Below, piece by piece: positions 1 to 8,139 of a stretch of DNA of 34,558 nucleotides; the stretch's first letter is position 1; every line of letters begins with the position of its first letter. A program made the position numbers and the translations under genes. The stretch comes from Bacteroidales bacterium UBA6828 (GTDB taxonomy: Bacteria > Bacteroidota > Bacteroidia > Bacteroidales > Paludibacteraceae), in contig DKEG01000001.1 in assembly GCA_002452095.1 (NCBI GenBank), forward strand, positions 20,200-54,757, given 5' to 3'. The notes under the pieces are model-generated. The model made no database searches, was not told the DNA's origin, and saw only the letters and a program-made list of their open reading frames with translations.

Positions 1-22
1 AATCACCTACTAATCACCTACT
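1..22. repeat. 11-bp tandem repeat, 2 copies
   Basis: Two perfect copies of AATCACCTACT stand at the very edge of the window, so the array may continue to the left. Nine of the eleven bases, read on the other strand (TAGGTGATT), match the unit of the array at 5068-5111. Confidence 0.8.
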
Positions 23-56
23 CTTGATAGCATAAGGGTACGGGGAAACGAAAACA

Positions 57-88
57 GAGACTGTCCGACCGGTTTGTCGGACAGTCTC
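57..88 (-). terminator. Rho-independent terminator of the secreted-protein gene
   Basis: A perfect 13-bp stem (57-69 with 76-88) has a 6-base loop and is followed on the minus strand by a T-rich stretch. It lies just after the stop codon of the gene ending at 102. The stem resembles that of the terminator at 30771-30807 (shared GAGACTG..CAGTCTC). Confidence 0.8.
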
Positions 89-101
89 CTATTATGAATT
101 T

Positions 102-851
102 TTATTTTACAATAGTGCCGAGAGCGTTGTATTTCACTCCGTTGTGCAAAATGTAGAGTTGACCACCCTCAATGAATTTGCCTGCTTTCTCACCGTTGCC
201 TGCTACTACATCTTCGATAGCGGTTGCGAGTACGCACGGAGCAGCGTAACCTTGAACGCTCTGTCCCCACATAGTTTCCTCAAAATCATCGGTATAGAAA
301 TCCTCACTTGTTTTAGTTCCTGTGTAAGGAATAGTAGCAAACACGCAATCCGAACCGGGAGCAGTCATATCACCAGCCTCCAAATACCACATGGCACCAG
401 CATTATCTTCTGTATATTCAAACCCGAAGATCTGACCATATACATACAGGATAGAGTCCGTTTTCAAAACATCAGCCTTTTTCTCTGCATCAACCAATAC
501 TTGTGCAAAGTTTACGGTCATACCATACACATTACCATTAATCTGCTTTACACGGCGAACATCTCCTTGTGTATCACCACGACTTGTCCAGATGTTTACT
601 GCAATGCCACGATTTGCACCTTCAACGATAGGTGTTGCTTTCAACCAATCAACCAATGATGTGCCCGTAATGTCGAAAGCAATGGTTACAGTCTCATCGG
701 TTTCAAAGTCGTTAGCGGCAGCAAATTCGCCTTTCGCGCAATCGTACTTCACAATGTAACGACCATCTGCACCAACAGGGTTGTTGAGTTCGTAAGCGGC
801 TGCGCCAAGACTTACCAAAGCGGCAGCAAGAACAAAAGTAATCTTTTTCAT
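102..851 (-). CDS. secreted protein of unknown function
   Basis: This 249-residue protein starts with a clear Sec signal peptide (Lys-Lys at 2-3, hydrophobic stretch to about residue 19, Ala-rich cleavage region). No lipobox, transmembrane helix or known domain was recognised in the mature part, which is acidic and rich in Asp, Glu, Thr and Gly, as expected of an exported beta-rich protein. The gene is transcribed alone: a promoter lies about 95 bases upstream and a strong terminator follows the stop. It diverges from the SusR-like regulator gene, but no functional link can be shown. Export is well supported; function is unknown. Confidence 0.8.
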   Translation of the reverse strand: MKKITFVLAAALVSLGAAAYELNNPVGADGRYIVKYDCAKGEFAAANDFETDETVTIAFDITGTSLVDWLKATPIVEGANRGIAVNIWTSRGDTQGDVRRVKQINGNVYGMTVNFAQVLVDAEKKADVLKTDSILYVYGQIFGFEYTEDNAGAMWYLEAGDMTAPGSDCVFATIPYTGTKTSEDFYTDDFEETMWGQSVQGYAAPCVLATAIEDVVAGNGEKAGKFIEGGQLYILHNGVKYNALGTIVK

Positions 852-944
852 GATTATAAAAATTTAGTTGTTAAATAAAAAGTTGTGTCTCCGCCATTGG
901 AGTGCGTCTTCCGTAAGACCGCCCACTTCAATGTTTTGACGCTG

Positions 945-976
945 CAAAGTTACTGCTACCCGACAACATAGCGAAA
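945..976 (-). promoter_or_regulatory. Bacteroidota promoter for the secreted-protein gene
   Basis: On the minus strand TAACTTTG (952 to 945) matches the -7 box TAnnTTTG; a weak TTTC lies at the -33 position (976-973). The predicted transcript has an 85-95 base leader with a small GTCTT/AAGAC hairpin near 906-919. The rest of the 852-1198 gap holds only the divergent promoter and AT-rich DNA. Confidence 0.6.
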
Positions 977-1130
977 CAATATGATGAAAATATAGACAAA
1001 ATAGCAGCCATATCATTTTCTTATTATACATAGTATAATAAATATAGTATTTGCACAAAAGCAATATAGAATATTTATGGTTGATATACAGCCATATTTT
1101 CATCTTAATTGCCCCCTGTCTATACCTCCT

Positions 1131-1162
1131 TTTGGCAATATCGAAAAAAAGATGTAACTTTG
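1131..1162 (+). promoter_or_regulatory. Bacteroidota promoter for the TPR/HTH regulator
   Basis: TTTG (1131-1134), a 20-base spacer and TAACTTTG (1155-1162) form a near-perfect Bacteroidota promoter. Transcription should start near 1169, which rules out any coding start upstream of that and fixes the gene start at ATG 1199. Confidence 0.85.
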
Positions 1163-1198
1163 CATATCGTTTTCAGAAATACCTTAATAATACACCTG

Positions 1199-2767
1199 AT
1201 GAAGAACTTTATTACACAAATTCTATTGGCATTTTCACTCTTATGGATTGCAGGTAGTGTGCCTGCGTGGGCATTCACACAGGAAGATATTGCTTTTTTG
1301 GAGGAGGAACTCGCCAAGAAAGAAGCGTACAATGCCATCAAACAGCATCGTATTGATTCTATCCGGGACGCCGACACCAACACCTACGCACAACTACTGG
1401 CACTCACAAAGGAGTACCAGTCCTATTCATACGACACGGCGACCATATATGTGGAAAAACTCATAGACGAAGCCACGCACCTCAACTCGCACGAGAAGAT
1501 GGTGCAGGCCCAAACCCGCCATGCATTTATATTTCTCAGTTCGGGTCTGTTCAAAGAAAGTGCGGATGTATTGGAGCAGATGGCAGACGATGTTCCCGCC
1601 TGCCCGCCCGATATACAGGCGGACTACTACATCACCTACTCGCGTCTGCTATACGATATGGCGGACTATACGCACGGACAACTCGCCAACGACTACCGCA
1701 CACAGGGGCATAAGATGAGCGAACAGGCACTGCGTCTCATCAACCCGCAAGATACGGCACACTACTGGCTCACGGCAGCGCAATATGCGATGAAGCAAAA
1801 CGATGAGGCACTCGCCATAGAGCGTTTTGAACGGGCTTTGGGCTGCTCTGCCATCTCCGAACACAACCGCGCCATTGCCTACTCGTCTATGGGAGCGTTG
1901 TACGAAGTACTGGGCGACAAGCCCCGCTCGGAGCACTACTGGATACTGGCTGCCATAGCCGACCTGCACAGTTGCACCAAAGAGGCCATCGCTATGAGTA
2001 TGGTGGCGCAAATGCTCTACCGGCAAGGCGACATCGACCACGCTGCACACTATATCAAAGAGGCGATGGACGATGCCAATTTCTACAATGCACGCCACCG
2101 GCAACTGAGTATAGGCAAGATTATTCCCATCATTGAGCAGCAGCAATTGGATACACTGCAAGAACAAAGCCACCGTATCCGCCGCCTGAATGTGTGTCTG
2201 TATCTGCTATTGCTGGTGCTGTGCCTTGCCGTGGTGCTGCTCTACAACCGCCACTGCGCCCTGCGCCGCACCGAAGAGGTTATACAACAATCCAACAACC
2301 GCCTGACCGAGGCAAACCGCATCAAAGAGGAGTGTATAGCCACCTTCCTTTGCAACGAAAGTACGGTGTATAGCAAACTGGAGAAATATCAGCGCTATGT
2401 AAAACGCAAGACACAGGAGCGGCGGTTCGACGAACTGCAGTCGATACCGCAATATGTGGACATACGCACACTGCGCAACGATTTCTACAAGCGTTTTGAC
2501 ACGATGTTTCTGCACATATTCCCCGATTTTGTAGAGAAATTCAACGGTCTGCTGCGCCCCGAATGTCGTATTGAGTTGCGGCAAGGTGAACTGCTCAATG
2601 CCGAACTGCGTATCTTCGCCCTAATGCGCCTCGGCATCACCGACAACCAGCAGATAGCCAACCTGCTCGACTACTCTATCAACACCATCTACACCTATAA
2701 GACCCGTATCAAGAATGCCTCCGCACTACTGCCGGAGGAGTTCAGCCGAAGGCTGATGGAGATTTAA
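1199..2767 (+). CDS. SusR-like TPR / transmembrane / HTH regulator (DUF6377 type)
   Basis: The 522-residue protein has a signal peptide, a helical TPR-like region over residues about 30-310, one strong transmembrane helix at about 330-350, a coiled segment, and a C-terminal LuxR-like helix-turn-helix at about 476-508 (motif ITDNQQIANLL followed by NTIYTYKTRI). This order is that of SusR-type regulators, which sense a signal in the periplasm and bind DNA from the membrane. ATG 1199 was chosen because the promoter lies at 1131-1162; an in-frame extension to 1109 would start before transcription does. SusR-type genes often sit beside susCD loci; none is visible here, so the target genes are unknown. 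Confidence 0.8.
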   Translation: MKNFITQILLAFSLLWIAGSVPAWAFTQEDIAFLEEELAKKEAYNAIKQHRIDSIRDADTNTYAQLLALTKEYQSYSYDTATIYVEKLIDEATHLNSHEKMVQAQTRHAFIFLSSGLFKESADVLEQMADDVPACPPDIQADYYITYSRLLYDMADYTHGQLANDYRTQGHKMSEQALRLINPQDTAHYWLTAAQYAMKQNDEALAIERFERALGCSAISEHNRAIAYSSMGALYEVLGDKPRSEHYWILAAIADLHSCTKEAIAMSMVAQMLYRQGDIDHAAHYIKEAMDDANFYNARHRQLSIGKIIPIIEQQQLDTLQEQSHRIRRLNVCLYLLLLVLCLAVVLLYNRHCALRRTEEVIQQSNNRLTEANRIKEECIATFLCNESTVYSKLEKYQRYVKRKTQERRFDELQSIPQYVDIRTLRNDFYKRFDTMFLHIFPDFVEKFNGLLRPECRIELRQGELLNAELRIFALMRLGITDNQQIANLLDYSINTIYTYKTRIKNASALLPEEFSRRLMEI

Positions 2768-2774
2768 TGCACAA

Positions 2775-3521
2775 TTAGAGGGTGGCGGCGAAGGACTCGG
2801 CTGTGGCAAGTTGATCGATTTTGCCGACGTCCATCATTCTGTAACCGGTGGGGATATATCCGTATAGCGGCTGCGTGGCACATAGGTTCAGATAGAGGTC
2901 TATCAGCGAGAACTTGCAGCCTTTCTGTGCGATGGTAGTTTCCATATTCCCAAATATCACCGGCGAGAGTATCTGCATACCCGAGAAAGCCAAACGCCGG
3001 AACGTACAGGCATCGGGCACCCCCGCCGGTCTCAACTCACCCGTAACAATGTTGGTCCAGCCGTGCAAGCGCAAGCCGCTATCGAACAGCAGATAACGCT
3101 GTGTCTGCCGCGGACTGACCACCAACAGTCCAAGCATATCGGGGCTGTAGGCTTTCGCCAAATCCTCAATACAGATATTGCTCAATATATCCACATTGCA
3201 CGCCAAGACGGGAGTCCCGCTTCCGTCACAGAGCAGGTCTTTTGCCTTATATAGCCCCCCACCCGTTTCCAAGAGTTGCCCACGCTCGTCGCTGACGGCT
3301 ATTTGGCAACCGAAATTATCATTGGTATGCAGATAGTCGATGATTTGGTCGGCAAAATGGTGCACGTTCACCACCATCTCCCCAATCCCTGCATTGCGCA
3401 GTTTCTCTATCTGCCATTGCAGCAACGTCTTGCCCGCTATGGGCAATAGGGCTTTGGGCATTGTGTCGGTCAGCGGCTTGAGACGTGTGCCCAATCCCGC
3501 CGCAAAAATCATAGCCTTCAT
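2775..3521 (-). CDS. sugar-1-phosphate nucleotidyltransferase, MurU-like
   Basis: The 248-residue protein begins with the nucleotidyltransferase signature GLGTRLKPLTDTMPKALLPI (residues 9-28), the nucleotide-binding loop and lysine of the NTP_transferase family. Length and single-domain form fit MurU (MurNAc-1-phosphate uridylyltransferase) rather than longer GlmU or RmlA enzymes. It lies 45 bases downstream of the amino-sugar kinase/RapZ fusion gene on the same strand, and AmgK plus MurU is a known pairing that converts cell-wall sugars to UDP-MurNAc while bypassing de novo synthesis. The substrate is inferred from this context, not from residues; UDP-GlcNAc or another nucleotide sugar is possible. 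Confidence 0.8.
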   Translation of the reverse strand: MKAMIFAAGLGTRLKPLTDTMPKALLPIAGKTLLQWQIEKLRNAGIGEMVVNVHHFADQIIDYLHTNDNFGCQIAVSDERGQLLETGGGLYKAKDLLCDGSGTPVLACNVDILSNICIEDLAKAYSPDMLGLLVVSPRQTQRYLLFDSGLRLHGWTNIVTGELRPAGVPDACTFRRLAFSGMQILSPVIFGNMETTIAQKGCKFSLIDLYLNLCATQPLYGYIPTGYRMMDVGKIDQLATAESFAATL

Positions 3522-3532
3522 ATATAATTATG

Positions 3533-3560
3533 AATTATGAATGAGGAATTATGAATGAGG
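3533..3560. repeat. 14-bp tandem repeat, 2 copies
   Basis: Two perfect copies of AATTATGAATGAGG lie between two co-directional genes. A one-base variant of the same unit (AATTATGAATGATG) is repeated at 6810-6837, and the reverse complement of a related unit occurs before queC at 25319-25345. Confidence 0.8.
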
Positions 3561-3566
3561 AATACA

Positions 3567-5003
3567 TTAAGGGAGCGTTTCTTCGATATGTTGTTCGCAG
3601 TGAATGAGATGCACCCGCACGCCGTATTTGTCGTGCAGATGGTGTGCCGTGGCTTCCGCCGAATAGACGCTCCGGTGTTGCCCGCCCGTGCAACCGAAGC
3701 AGACCTGCAGATGAGTAAAGCCCCGCTCGATAAACCGCTCCACATGGTGATCCACCAAGGCATAGACATTATCCAAAAACACCAATATCTCGCCATCCTG
3801 CTCCAAGAAATCTATGACGGGTTTATCTCTGCCTGTCAGCAACTTATATTGTTCATACTTACCCGGATTGTGCGTAGAACGGCAGTCGAACACATATCCG
3901 CCTCCGTTGCCCGACTCATCGGCAGGAATACCCCGCTTGAACGAAAACGAGCAGACAGTAACCGTCAAAGCGGGCTTCGCTTGTGGTACGGCTTGCGCAG
4001 GCAGAACCGCCAAAGGAAGCGACTGCAACCGGCGGCTGACCTCGTAGATATACGGATACTCCTTCTGCAAGTCGGCGTGCCGGTCGAAAAGACGTTGCAG
4101 GTTACGCAACGCATAGGGAATAGACTCAACAAAGTGCTTTTTCCGCTCAAACAAACCTCTATATCCGTATGCTCCCAGCACCTGCAAAGTACGGAAAAGC
4201 ACGTAATGCGGCAAGGTTTTAACAAAGGCCGCCCTGTCAAAAGTCCGCCCTTGCCGTTGATAAATCTGCGTCTGCTCATCTATATACTCCTCTATCAGTT
4301 TCTCCCGTACCTCTTCGGAGAAATTCGCCTTTGCCTGCCAGAGAAACGATGCCACATCGTACTGCACCGGACCTTTGCGCCCACCTTGGAAATCAATAAA
4401 ATACGGTATATCCTCGCCATTGACAGACACCACCATCACATTGCGGCTTTGGCAGTCGCGGTACATAAAACCCGGTATCTGTTCCCCAAGCAGCGTATCC
4501 GCCAACCTATCGAAATCGTCCTCCAAACGGTTCTCCGATAATTCGATACGTGTGCCTTTCAGGAAGCAGTACTTCCAATAGTTCAAATCCCACAGGATAC
4601 TACGGCGGTCGAACTCCGCAACGGGGTAACACACGCTCCAATCCAGCCCCTCTGCACCCTCGGTCTGGATATGCGCCAGTGCACGCATAGTCGTTGCGAG
4701 GAGCCCCGTTTCCTGCTTGGAGAACACCCCTGTAGCACGTCCGCGGGCAATATAATCAAACAGGAGCGTGCTGCCCAAATCGGTCTGGGTATAACTCATC
4801 CCGTCTTCGCTCACACCTAATACTTCGGGTACAGGCAGCCCCAGTTGCCGGAAATGCCGTGCCATAGTGATAAAAGCACGGTTTTCCTCCCGCGATGTAC
4901 CTTCCACACGGATAACCGATGTGCCGTCGGCTTCCTTTTCACGGAAATATCTCCTGTTGCTCCCCGAACCCGAAATGGGCTGTTTGTTGTTGCTCGTAGC
5001 CAT
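3567..5003 (-). CDS. AmgK-like amino-sugar kinase fused to a RapZ C-terminal domain
   Basis: Two domains make up this 478-residue protein. Residues 1-340 are an aminoglycoside-phosphotransferase/choline-kinase fold: catalytic loop YRDCQSRN (181-188) and metal-binding DFQGG (204-208). Residues 345-478 match the RapZ C-terminal domain: FKRGIP, FDCRSTHNP, TGRDKPV and GCTGGQHRSVYSAE. In E. coli that domain binds glucosamine-6-phosphate and partners; the RapZ N-terminal P-loop kinase is absent here. With the MurU-like gene downstream, the likely role is anomeric phosphorylation of MurNAc or GlcNAc in wall recycling, possibly controlled by amino-sugar binding to the fused domain. Architecture is well supported; substrate and control are inference. 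Confidence 0.85.
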   Translation of the reverse strand: MATSNNKQPISGSGSNRRYFREKEADGTSVIRVEGTSREENRAFITMARHFRQLGLPVPEVLGVSEDGMSYTQTDLGSTLLFDYIARGRATGVFSKQETGLLATTMRALAHIQTEGAEGLDWSVCYPVAEFDRRSILWDLNYWKYCFLKGTRIELSENRLEDDFDRLADTLLGEQIPGFMYRDCQSRNVMVVSVNGEDIPYFIDFQGGRKGPVQYDVASFLWQAKANFSEEVREKLIEEYIDEQTQIYQRQGRTFDRAAFVKTLPHYVLFRTLQVLGAYGYRGLFERKKHFVESIPYALRNLQRLFDRHADLQKEYPYIYEVSRRLQSLPLAVLPAQAVPQAKPALTVTVCSFSFKRGIPADESGNGGGYVFDCRSTHNPGKYEQYKLLTGRDKPVIDFLEQDGEILVFLDNVYALVDHHVERFIERGFTHLQVCFGCTGGQHRSVYSAEATAHHLHDKYGVRVHLIHCEQHIEETLP

Positions 5004-5020
5004 ACATAGTCAATTTGCCA

Positions 5021-5052
5021 CAAAGATACCACAAAAAACGGAGATACACAAA
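5021..5052 (-). promoter_or_regulatory. Bacteroidota promoter for the kinase-RapZ / MurU pair
   Basis: On the minus strand TTTG (5052-5049), a 20-base spacer and TATCTTTG (5028-5021) match the consensus. The leader to ATG 5003 is very short, around 10-15 bases. Confidence 0.85.
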
Positions 5053-5067
5053 TACCATATAAAAAAC

Positions 5068-5111
5068 TTAGGTGATTCTTAGGTGATTCATAGGTTATTC
5101 TTAGGTTATTC
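5068..5111. repeat. 11-bp tandem repeat, 4 copies
   Basis: Units are TTAGGTGATTC twice, then ATAGGTTATTC and TTAGGTTATTC. The array sits between two divergent promoters (5021-5052 minus and 5178-5208 plus), directly behind the -33 box of the left one. Confidence 0.9.
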
Positions 5112-5177
5112 TGCATAGAATATGTGGGGAATGAACGTGCTTTTTATGCTGACAGAACAGCCATTCTGTGTTATAGG

Positions 5178-5208
5178 TTGTGTATATCGCAAAAAAGCAG
5201 TAACTTTG
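5178..5208 (+). promoter_or_regulatory. Bacteroidota promoter for the GT2 gene
   Basis: TTG (5178-5180), a 20-base spacer and TAACTTTG (5201-5208) precede ATG 5248 by about 40 bases. Confidence 0.8.
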
Positions 5209-5247
5209 CGGGCAAATAAAAAAGCATACACATAAAAAGCATACACA

Positions 5248-6213
5248 ATGAATATATCCATAGTTGTTCCCCTGTTCAACGAAGAAGAATCGCTACCGAA
5301 ACTATATGAATGGATAGCCCGCGTGATGTATGAGAACCATTTCTCATACGAAATCATCTTTGTCAACGACGGCAGTACCGACAATTCGTGGCAGGTGATC
5401 GAAGATCTGAAGAAGCAAGCCGATGCGGGCAAACAAGGCGAAATACACGGCATCTGTTTCCGACGCAACTACGGCAAATCGGCAGCACTCTACTGCGGTT
5501 TCCGTGCCGCACAGGGCGATGTGGTGATCACTATGGATGCCGATCTGCAAGACTCGCCCGACGAGATACCCGGGCTCTACAAGATGATTACGGAAGAGGG
5601 TTTCGACCTCGTCTCAGGGTGGAAAAAGAAACGCTACGACAACAAACTCACCAAGAACCTGCCCAGCAAACTGTTCAATGCTACGGCACGCAAGGTTACA
5701 GGGATTCCGCTCCACGATATGAACTGCGGACTGAAAGCCTATCGCAAGGAGGTGGTGAAGAACATAGAAGTCTTCTCCGAGATGCACCGTTACATTCCCT
5801 ATTTGGCAAAGAACGCAGGTTTCACCAAGATCGGAGAGAAAGTGGTGGTACACCACAAGCGCGAGTTCGGCGTGTCCAAATTCGGTATGAACCGCTTTAT
5901 CAACGGCTATCTGGACTTGATGACGCTGTGGTTTCTCAACAAGTTCGGCAAGCAGCCGATGCACTTTTTCGGTTTCATCGGTTCGCTGATGTTCTTTATC
6001 GGCTTTGTAGCAGTTATCGTAGTGGCAACTATGAAACTGCACGCCCTCACACACGGCGTACACGCTATGCTATTGGGTACGAACCCCTATTTCCACATCG
6101 CTATCCTGATGATGATACTCGGATGTATGCTTTTCCTGGCAGGCTTCCTCGGCGAACTGATCATCCGCAACTCCCAGTCCCGCAACGACTATCTGATCAA
6201 AGAAGAGATTTAG
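5248..6213 (+). CDS. membrane-anchored family 2 glycosyltransferase (DPM1/GtrB-like)
   Basis: The 321-residue protein has a GT2 catalytic domain (start SIVVPLFNEEESLP, NDGSTDNSW, and the DADLQDSP metal/nucleotide motif near residue 97), then two strong transmembrane helices in the C-terminal third. This is the form of dolichol-phosphate-mannose-synthase-like and GtrB-like enzymes, which move a sugar from a nucleotide donor to a polyprenyl phosphate on the inner face of the membrane. Sugar donor and final product cannot be told from sequence. The gene has its own promoter, and a hairpin lies between it and the convergent gene, so it is probably monocistronic. Confidence 0.85.
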   Translation: MNISIVVPLFNEEESLPKLYEWIARVMYENHFSYEIIFVNDGSTDNSWQVIEDLKKQADAGKQGEIHGICFRRNYGKSAALYCGFRAAQGDVVITMDADLQDSPDEIPGLYKMITEEGFDLVSGWKKKRYDNKLTKNLPSKLFNATARKVTGIPLHDMNCGLKAYRKEVVKNIEVFSEMHRYIPYLAKNAGFTKIGEKVVVHHKREFGVSKFGMNRFINGYLDLMTLWFLNKFGKQPMHFFGFIGSLMFFIGFVAVIVVATMKLHALTHGVHAMLLGTNPYFHIAILMMILGCMLFLAGFLGELIIRNSQSRNDYLIKEEI

Positions 6214-6237
6214 TCTGTATTCAATATAATAAAAAGC

Positions 6238-6270
6238 AACCGGCTGCCTGTATATCACAGACAGCCGGTT
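6238..6270. terminator. hairpin between convergent genes
   Basis: Stem AACCGGCTG (6238-6246) with CAGCCGGTT (6262-6270), extended inside by CTGT/ACAG. The minus-strand side continues into a good T tract, so it terminates the gene ending at 6293; on the plus strand the following bases are only moderately T-rich. Confidence 0.75.
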
Positions 6271-6292
6271 CTGCATTTGTGTACTTTAGGTT

Positions 6293-6802
6293 CTACAGCA
6301 ATGTCTTAGCCTCTTCTTTGAGGGCGGATAGGGCTATGGAATTGGGAGTGGCACCATTGGTGGCGTAGGCGGTAATGAGGGTCTTGGCATAGTCGAGACT
6401 GCTGCTACCCTCGGGCATAGAGGCTGCCATAGCCGTTACAAACGCTCCCATCTCGTCACGGGCGTGAATGATTTTGTCCCACACCTCATCGCTGACATAG
6501 ATTTGCTGACTCAGGTTGTGGTCGTATTCCAAACGGATAGTGCGGAGCAGTTGCTGTTGCACTTGCGCAAGCGTCATCTCTTGCAGGTTCATCTCCACCA
6601 GCATACGCTCGGGCGTAGTACGCTCAAGAAGAAGGGTCAGCCGCTCGTATGCACGCAGGCGGATTGGCGATATTTCCTTTTGCGAGAGGCGTTTCAGTTC
6701 CCAGAGACGTTTTTCCTGCTCGTTGTTGAACAGTTTGTGCATTACCAACCACGTAGCCAACAGCACAATCAGTGCCGGTATCGAATAAGCGAGTATCTCC
6801 AT
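6293..6802 (-). CDS. DUF7935-like membrane-anchored protein
   Basis: The 169-residue protein has one N-terminal transmembrane helix (about residues 5-23), then a charged, mostly helical cytoplasmic part (ERLTLLLERTTPERML, later an acidic helix and a C-terminal Ala-rich helix). This resembles a conserved Bacteroidota family that I recall as DUF7935; that family name is from memory and was not checked. No catalytic motif is visible. It lies between a GT2 gene and aroC without an obvious functional link. Confidence 0.7.
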   Translation of the reverse strand: MEILAYSIPALIVLLATWLVMHKLFNNEQEKRLWELKRLSQKEISPIRLRAYERLTLLLERTTPERMLVEMNLQEMTLAQVQQQLLRTIRLEYDHNLSQQIYVSDEVWDKIIHARDEMGAFVTAMAASMPEGSSSLDYAKTLITAYATNGATPNSIALSALKEEAKTLL

Positions 6803-6809
6803 TTCTTTT

Positions 6810-6837
6810 AATTATGAATGATGAATTATGAATGATG
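6810..6837. repeat. 14-bp tandem repeat, 2 copies
   Basis: Two perfect copies of AATTATGAATGATG, starting 8 bases upstream of the DUF7935-like start codon. It is a one-base variant of the repeat at 3533-3560. Confidence 0.8.
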
Positions 6838-6932
6838 AATTACGGTTGCAAAGATAGTACAAAATTAAGAAACCTGCAAATCCGGTTCTTTATTCATTGT
6901 TCTTCGTTCTTTGTTCTTTGTCCATTGTTCCA

Positions 6933-7832
6933 TTACAGCATATCGGCGAGAGTGAGGGCGGTCATTGCCTCCACGACAGGGACGGCACGAGTGGCGACAC
7001 AGGCATCGTGACGGCCGGGGACGGTGCGGGCTATACTGGGCGTAGGTTTGAAAACACAGCGGAAAGTAATGGGCGTACCGTCGGCAATCCCCCCCGATAT
7101 ACCGCCCGATATGGCATTGGCTTCGCTGCCGCGGAGCGCAATACCCTCGAAACCCGTGCCGTAGTCGAATCCTTTGCAGGCGTTGATACTCATTATGGCA
7201 AAGGCAAGTCGGGCTTGCAGTTTGTCGAAGATCGGTTCACCCGTGCCAATAGGGACCCCCGTAATAGTGCAGCGGATGATACCTCCGACAGAGTCGCCGT
7301 CGGCACACACGGTGCGGATGACTTCCCCGAAACGCTGCGGGTTGGTCTCCGTACCGACCTGTATGAGTTCGGCACGGATATGAATACCTTTGGCACGCAG
7401 TATCTGCTTGGCGATACACCCCGCCACCACACGGGCTGCCGTCTCGCGTGCGGAAGCACGTCCGCCGCCGCGCCAGTCGCGGATACCGTATTTCTGCTGA
7501 TAAACCTGATCGGCATGCCCGGGACGATAGTTATGTTTGAGCCATTCATAATCCTCGGGGCGGGCATCACGGTTGCGGATTAGGAATGCGATGGGTGTAC
7601 CGAGAGTAACACCGTCGAGGACACCGCTCAACCACTCCACTTCATCGGGTTCGTGCTTGGCACGCTCGGACGCACCGGCAACGCCCTGCCCCGACCGGCG
7701 CAGCAGTTCGCTGCGAACAAGGTCGAAATCGATATGCAAGCCCGACGGTACTCCGTCGAGCACCCCGCCGACAGCCGCCCCGTGCGACTCACCGAAAGAA
7801 GTAAAAACAAAATGAGAGCCAAATGAGTTCAT
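6933..7832 (-). CDS. aroC: chorismate synthase, unusually short
   Basis: Chorismate synthase makes chorismate from EPSP in the last shikimate step, using reduced FMN. Family motifs are present in order: GESHG near the N-terminus, RPGHAD, RGGGRASARET, SINACKG, GGISGG and GRHDACVATRAVPVVEA. ATG 7832 (MNSFGSHF) fits the family start; 18 further in-frame residues upstream do not. The product is 299 residues, against roughly 350-360 for typical bacterial enzymes. Missing material lies in loops: after the RAELIQVG strand, between the GSE and GGISGG motifs, just before GRHD, and in the C-terminal tail. The reading frame is intact, so this looks like a compact functional enzyme, not a frameshift. Confidence 0.93.
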   Translation of the reverse strand: MNSFGSHFVFTSFGESHGAAVGGVLDGVPSGLHIDFDLVRSELLRRSGQGVAGASERAKHEPDEVEWLSGVLDGVTLGTPIAFLIRNRDARPEDYEWLKHNYRPGHADQVYQQKYGIRDWRGGGRASARETAARVVAGCIAKQILRAKGIHIRAELIQVGTETNPQRFGEVIRTVCADGDSVGGIIRCTITGVPIGTGEPIFDKLQARLAFAIMSINACKGFDYGTGFEGIALRGSEANAISGGISGGIADGTPITFRCVFKPTPSIARTVPGRHDACVATRAVPVVEAMTALTLADML

Positions 7833-7910
7833 TGTGTATGGTTTTATAAAATCTCGCCAAACAACAGAAATATGCAGAATATGCATTATAAAAAATGTAT
7901 ATATGCATAA

Positions 7911-7991
7911 AAACGATGGCTTATCCCCCGCTCAAGGACCAATTCTTTCTACGTCCTTTCTACGTCTTTTCTACGTCTTTTCTACGTAATC
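7911..7991. repeat. dispersed element with 11-bp core, copy A (4 units)
   Basis: The core (7946-7989) is four 11-bp units of type TTTCTACGTCT. The flank GGCTTATCC...AAGG..CAATTC and the end ACGTAAT recur in reverse orientation at 24583-24650 with three units. Both copies are surrounded by ATGCAT-rich AT-rich DNA. It fills most of the 300-base gap between aroC and the esterase gene. Confidence 0.9.
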
Positions 7992-8075
7992 GGTATTATG
8001 AAGTATGCGAATTGCATACTATGCATATTTTACCCGGATATTCCCCGTATGTTGCTCTGCAAAATTACAACAAAA

Positions 8076-8107
8076 TTTGCGGGTATGCAAAAAAAAGAGT
8101 AACTTTG
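8076..8107 (+). promoter_or_regulatory. Bacteroidota promoter for the esterase operon
   Basis: TTTG (8076-8079), a 20-base spacer and TAACTTTG (8100-8107), about 33 bases before ATG 8140. Confidence 0.85.
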
Positions 8108-8139
8108 CACGTTTTGAAAGTAACACTAACTGAAATTAT

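Noticed and set aside
1109..1198. Longer start for the TPR/HTH regulator
   Set aside because: The extension begins upstream of the promoter -33 and -7 boxes, and would remove the signal peptide from the N-terminus.
3555..4541. 328-residue open frame antisense to the kinase-RapZ gene
   Set aside because: The sense gene has clear domain motifs and a promoter; the antisense product has none.
5388..6368. 326-residue open frame in another frame of the GT2 gene
   Set aside because: Arg-rich, low-complexity translation, overlapping a confirmed gene and running past its terminator.
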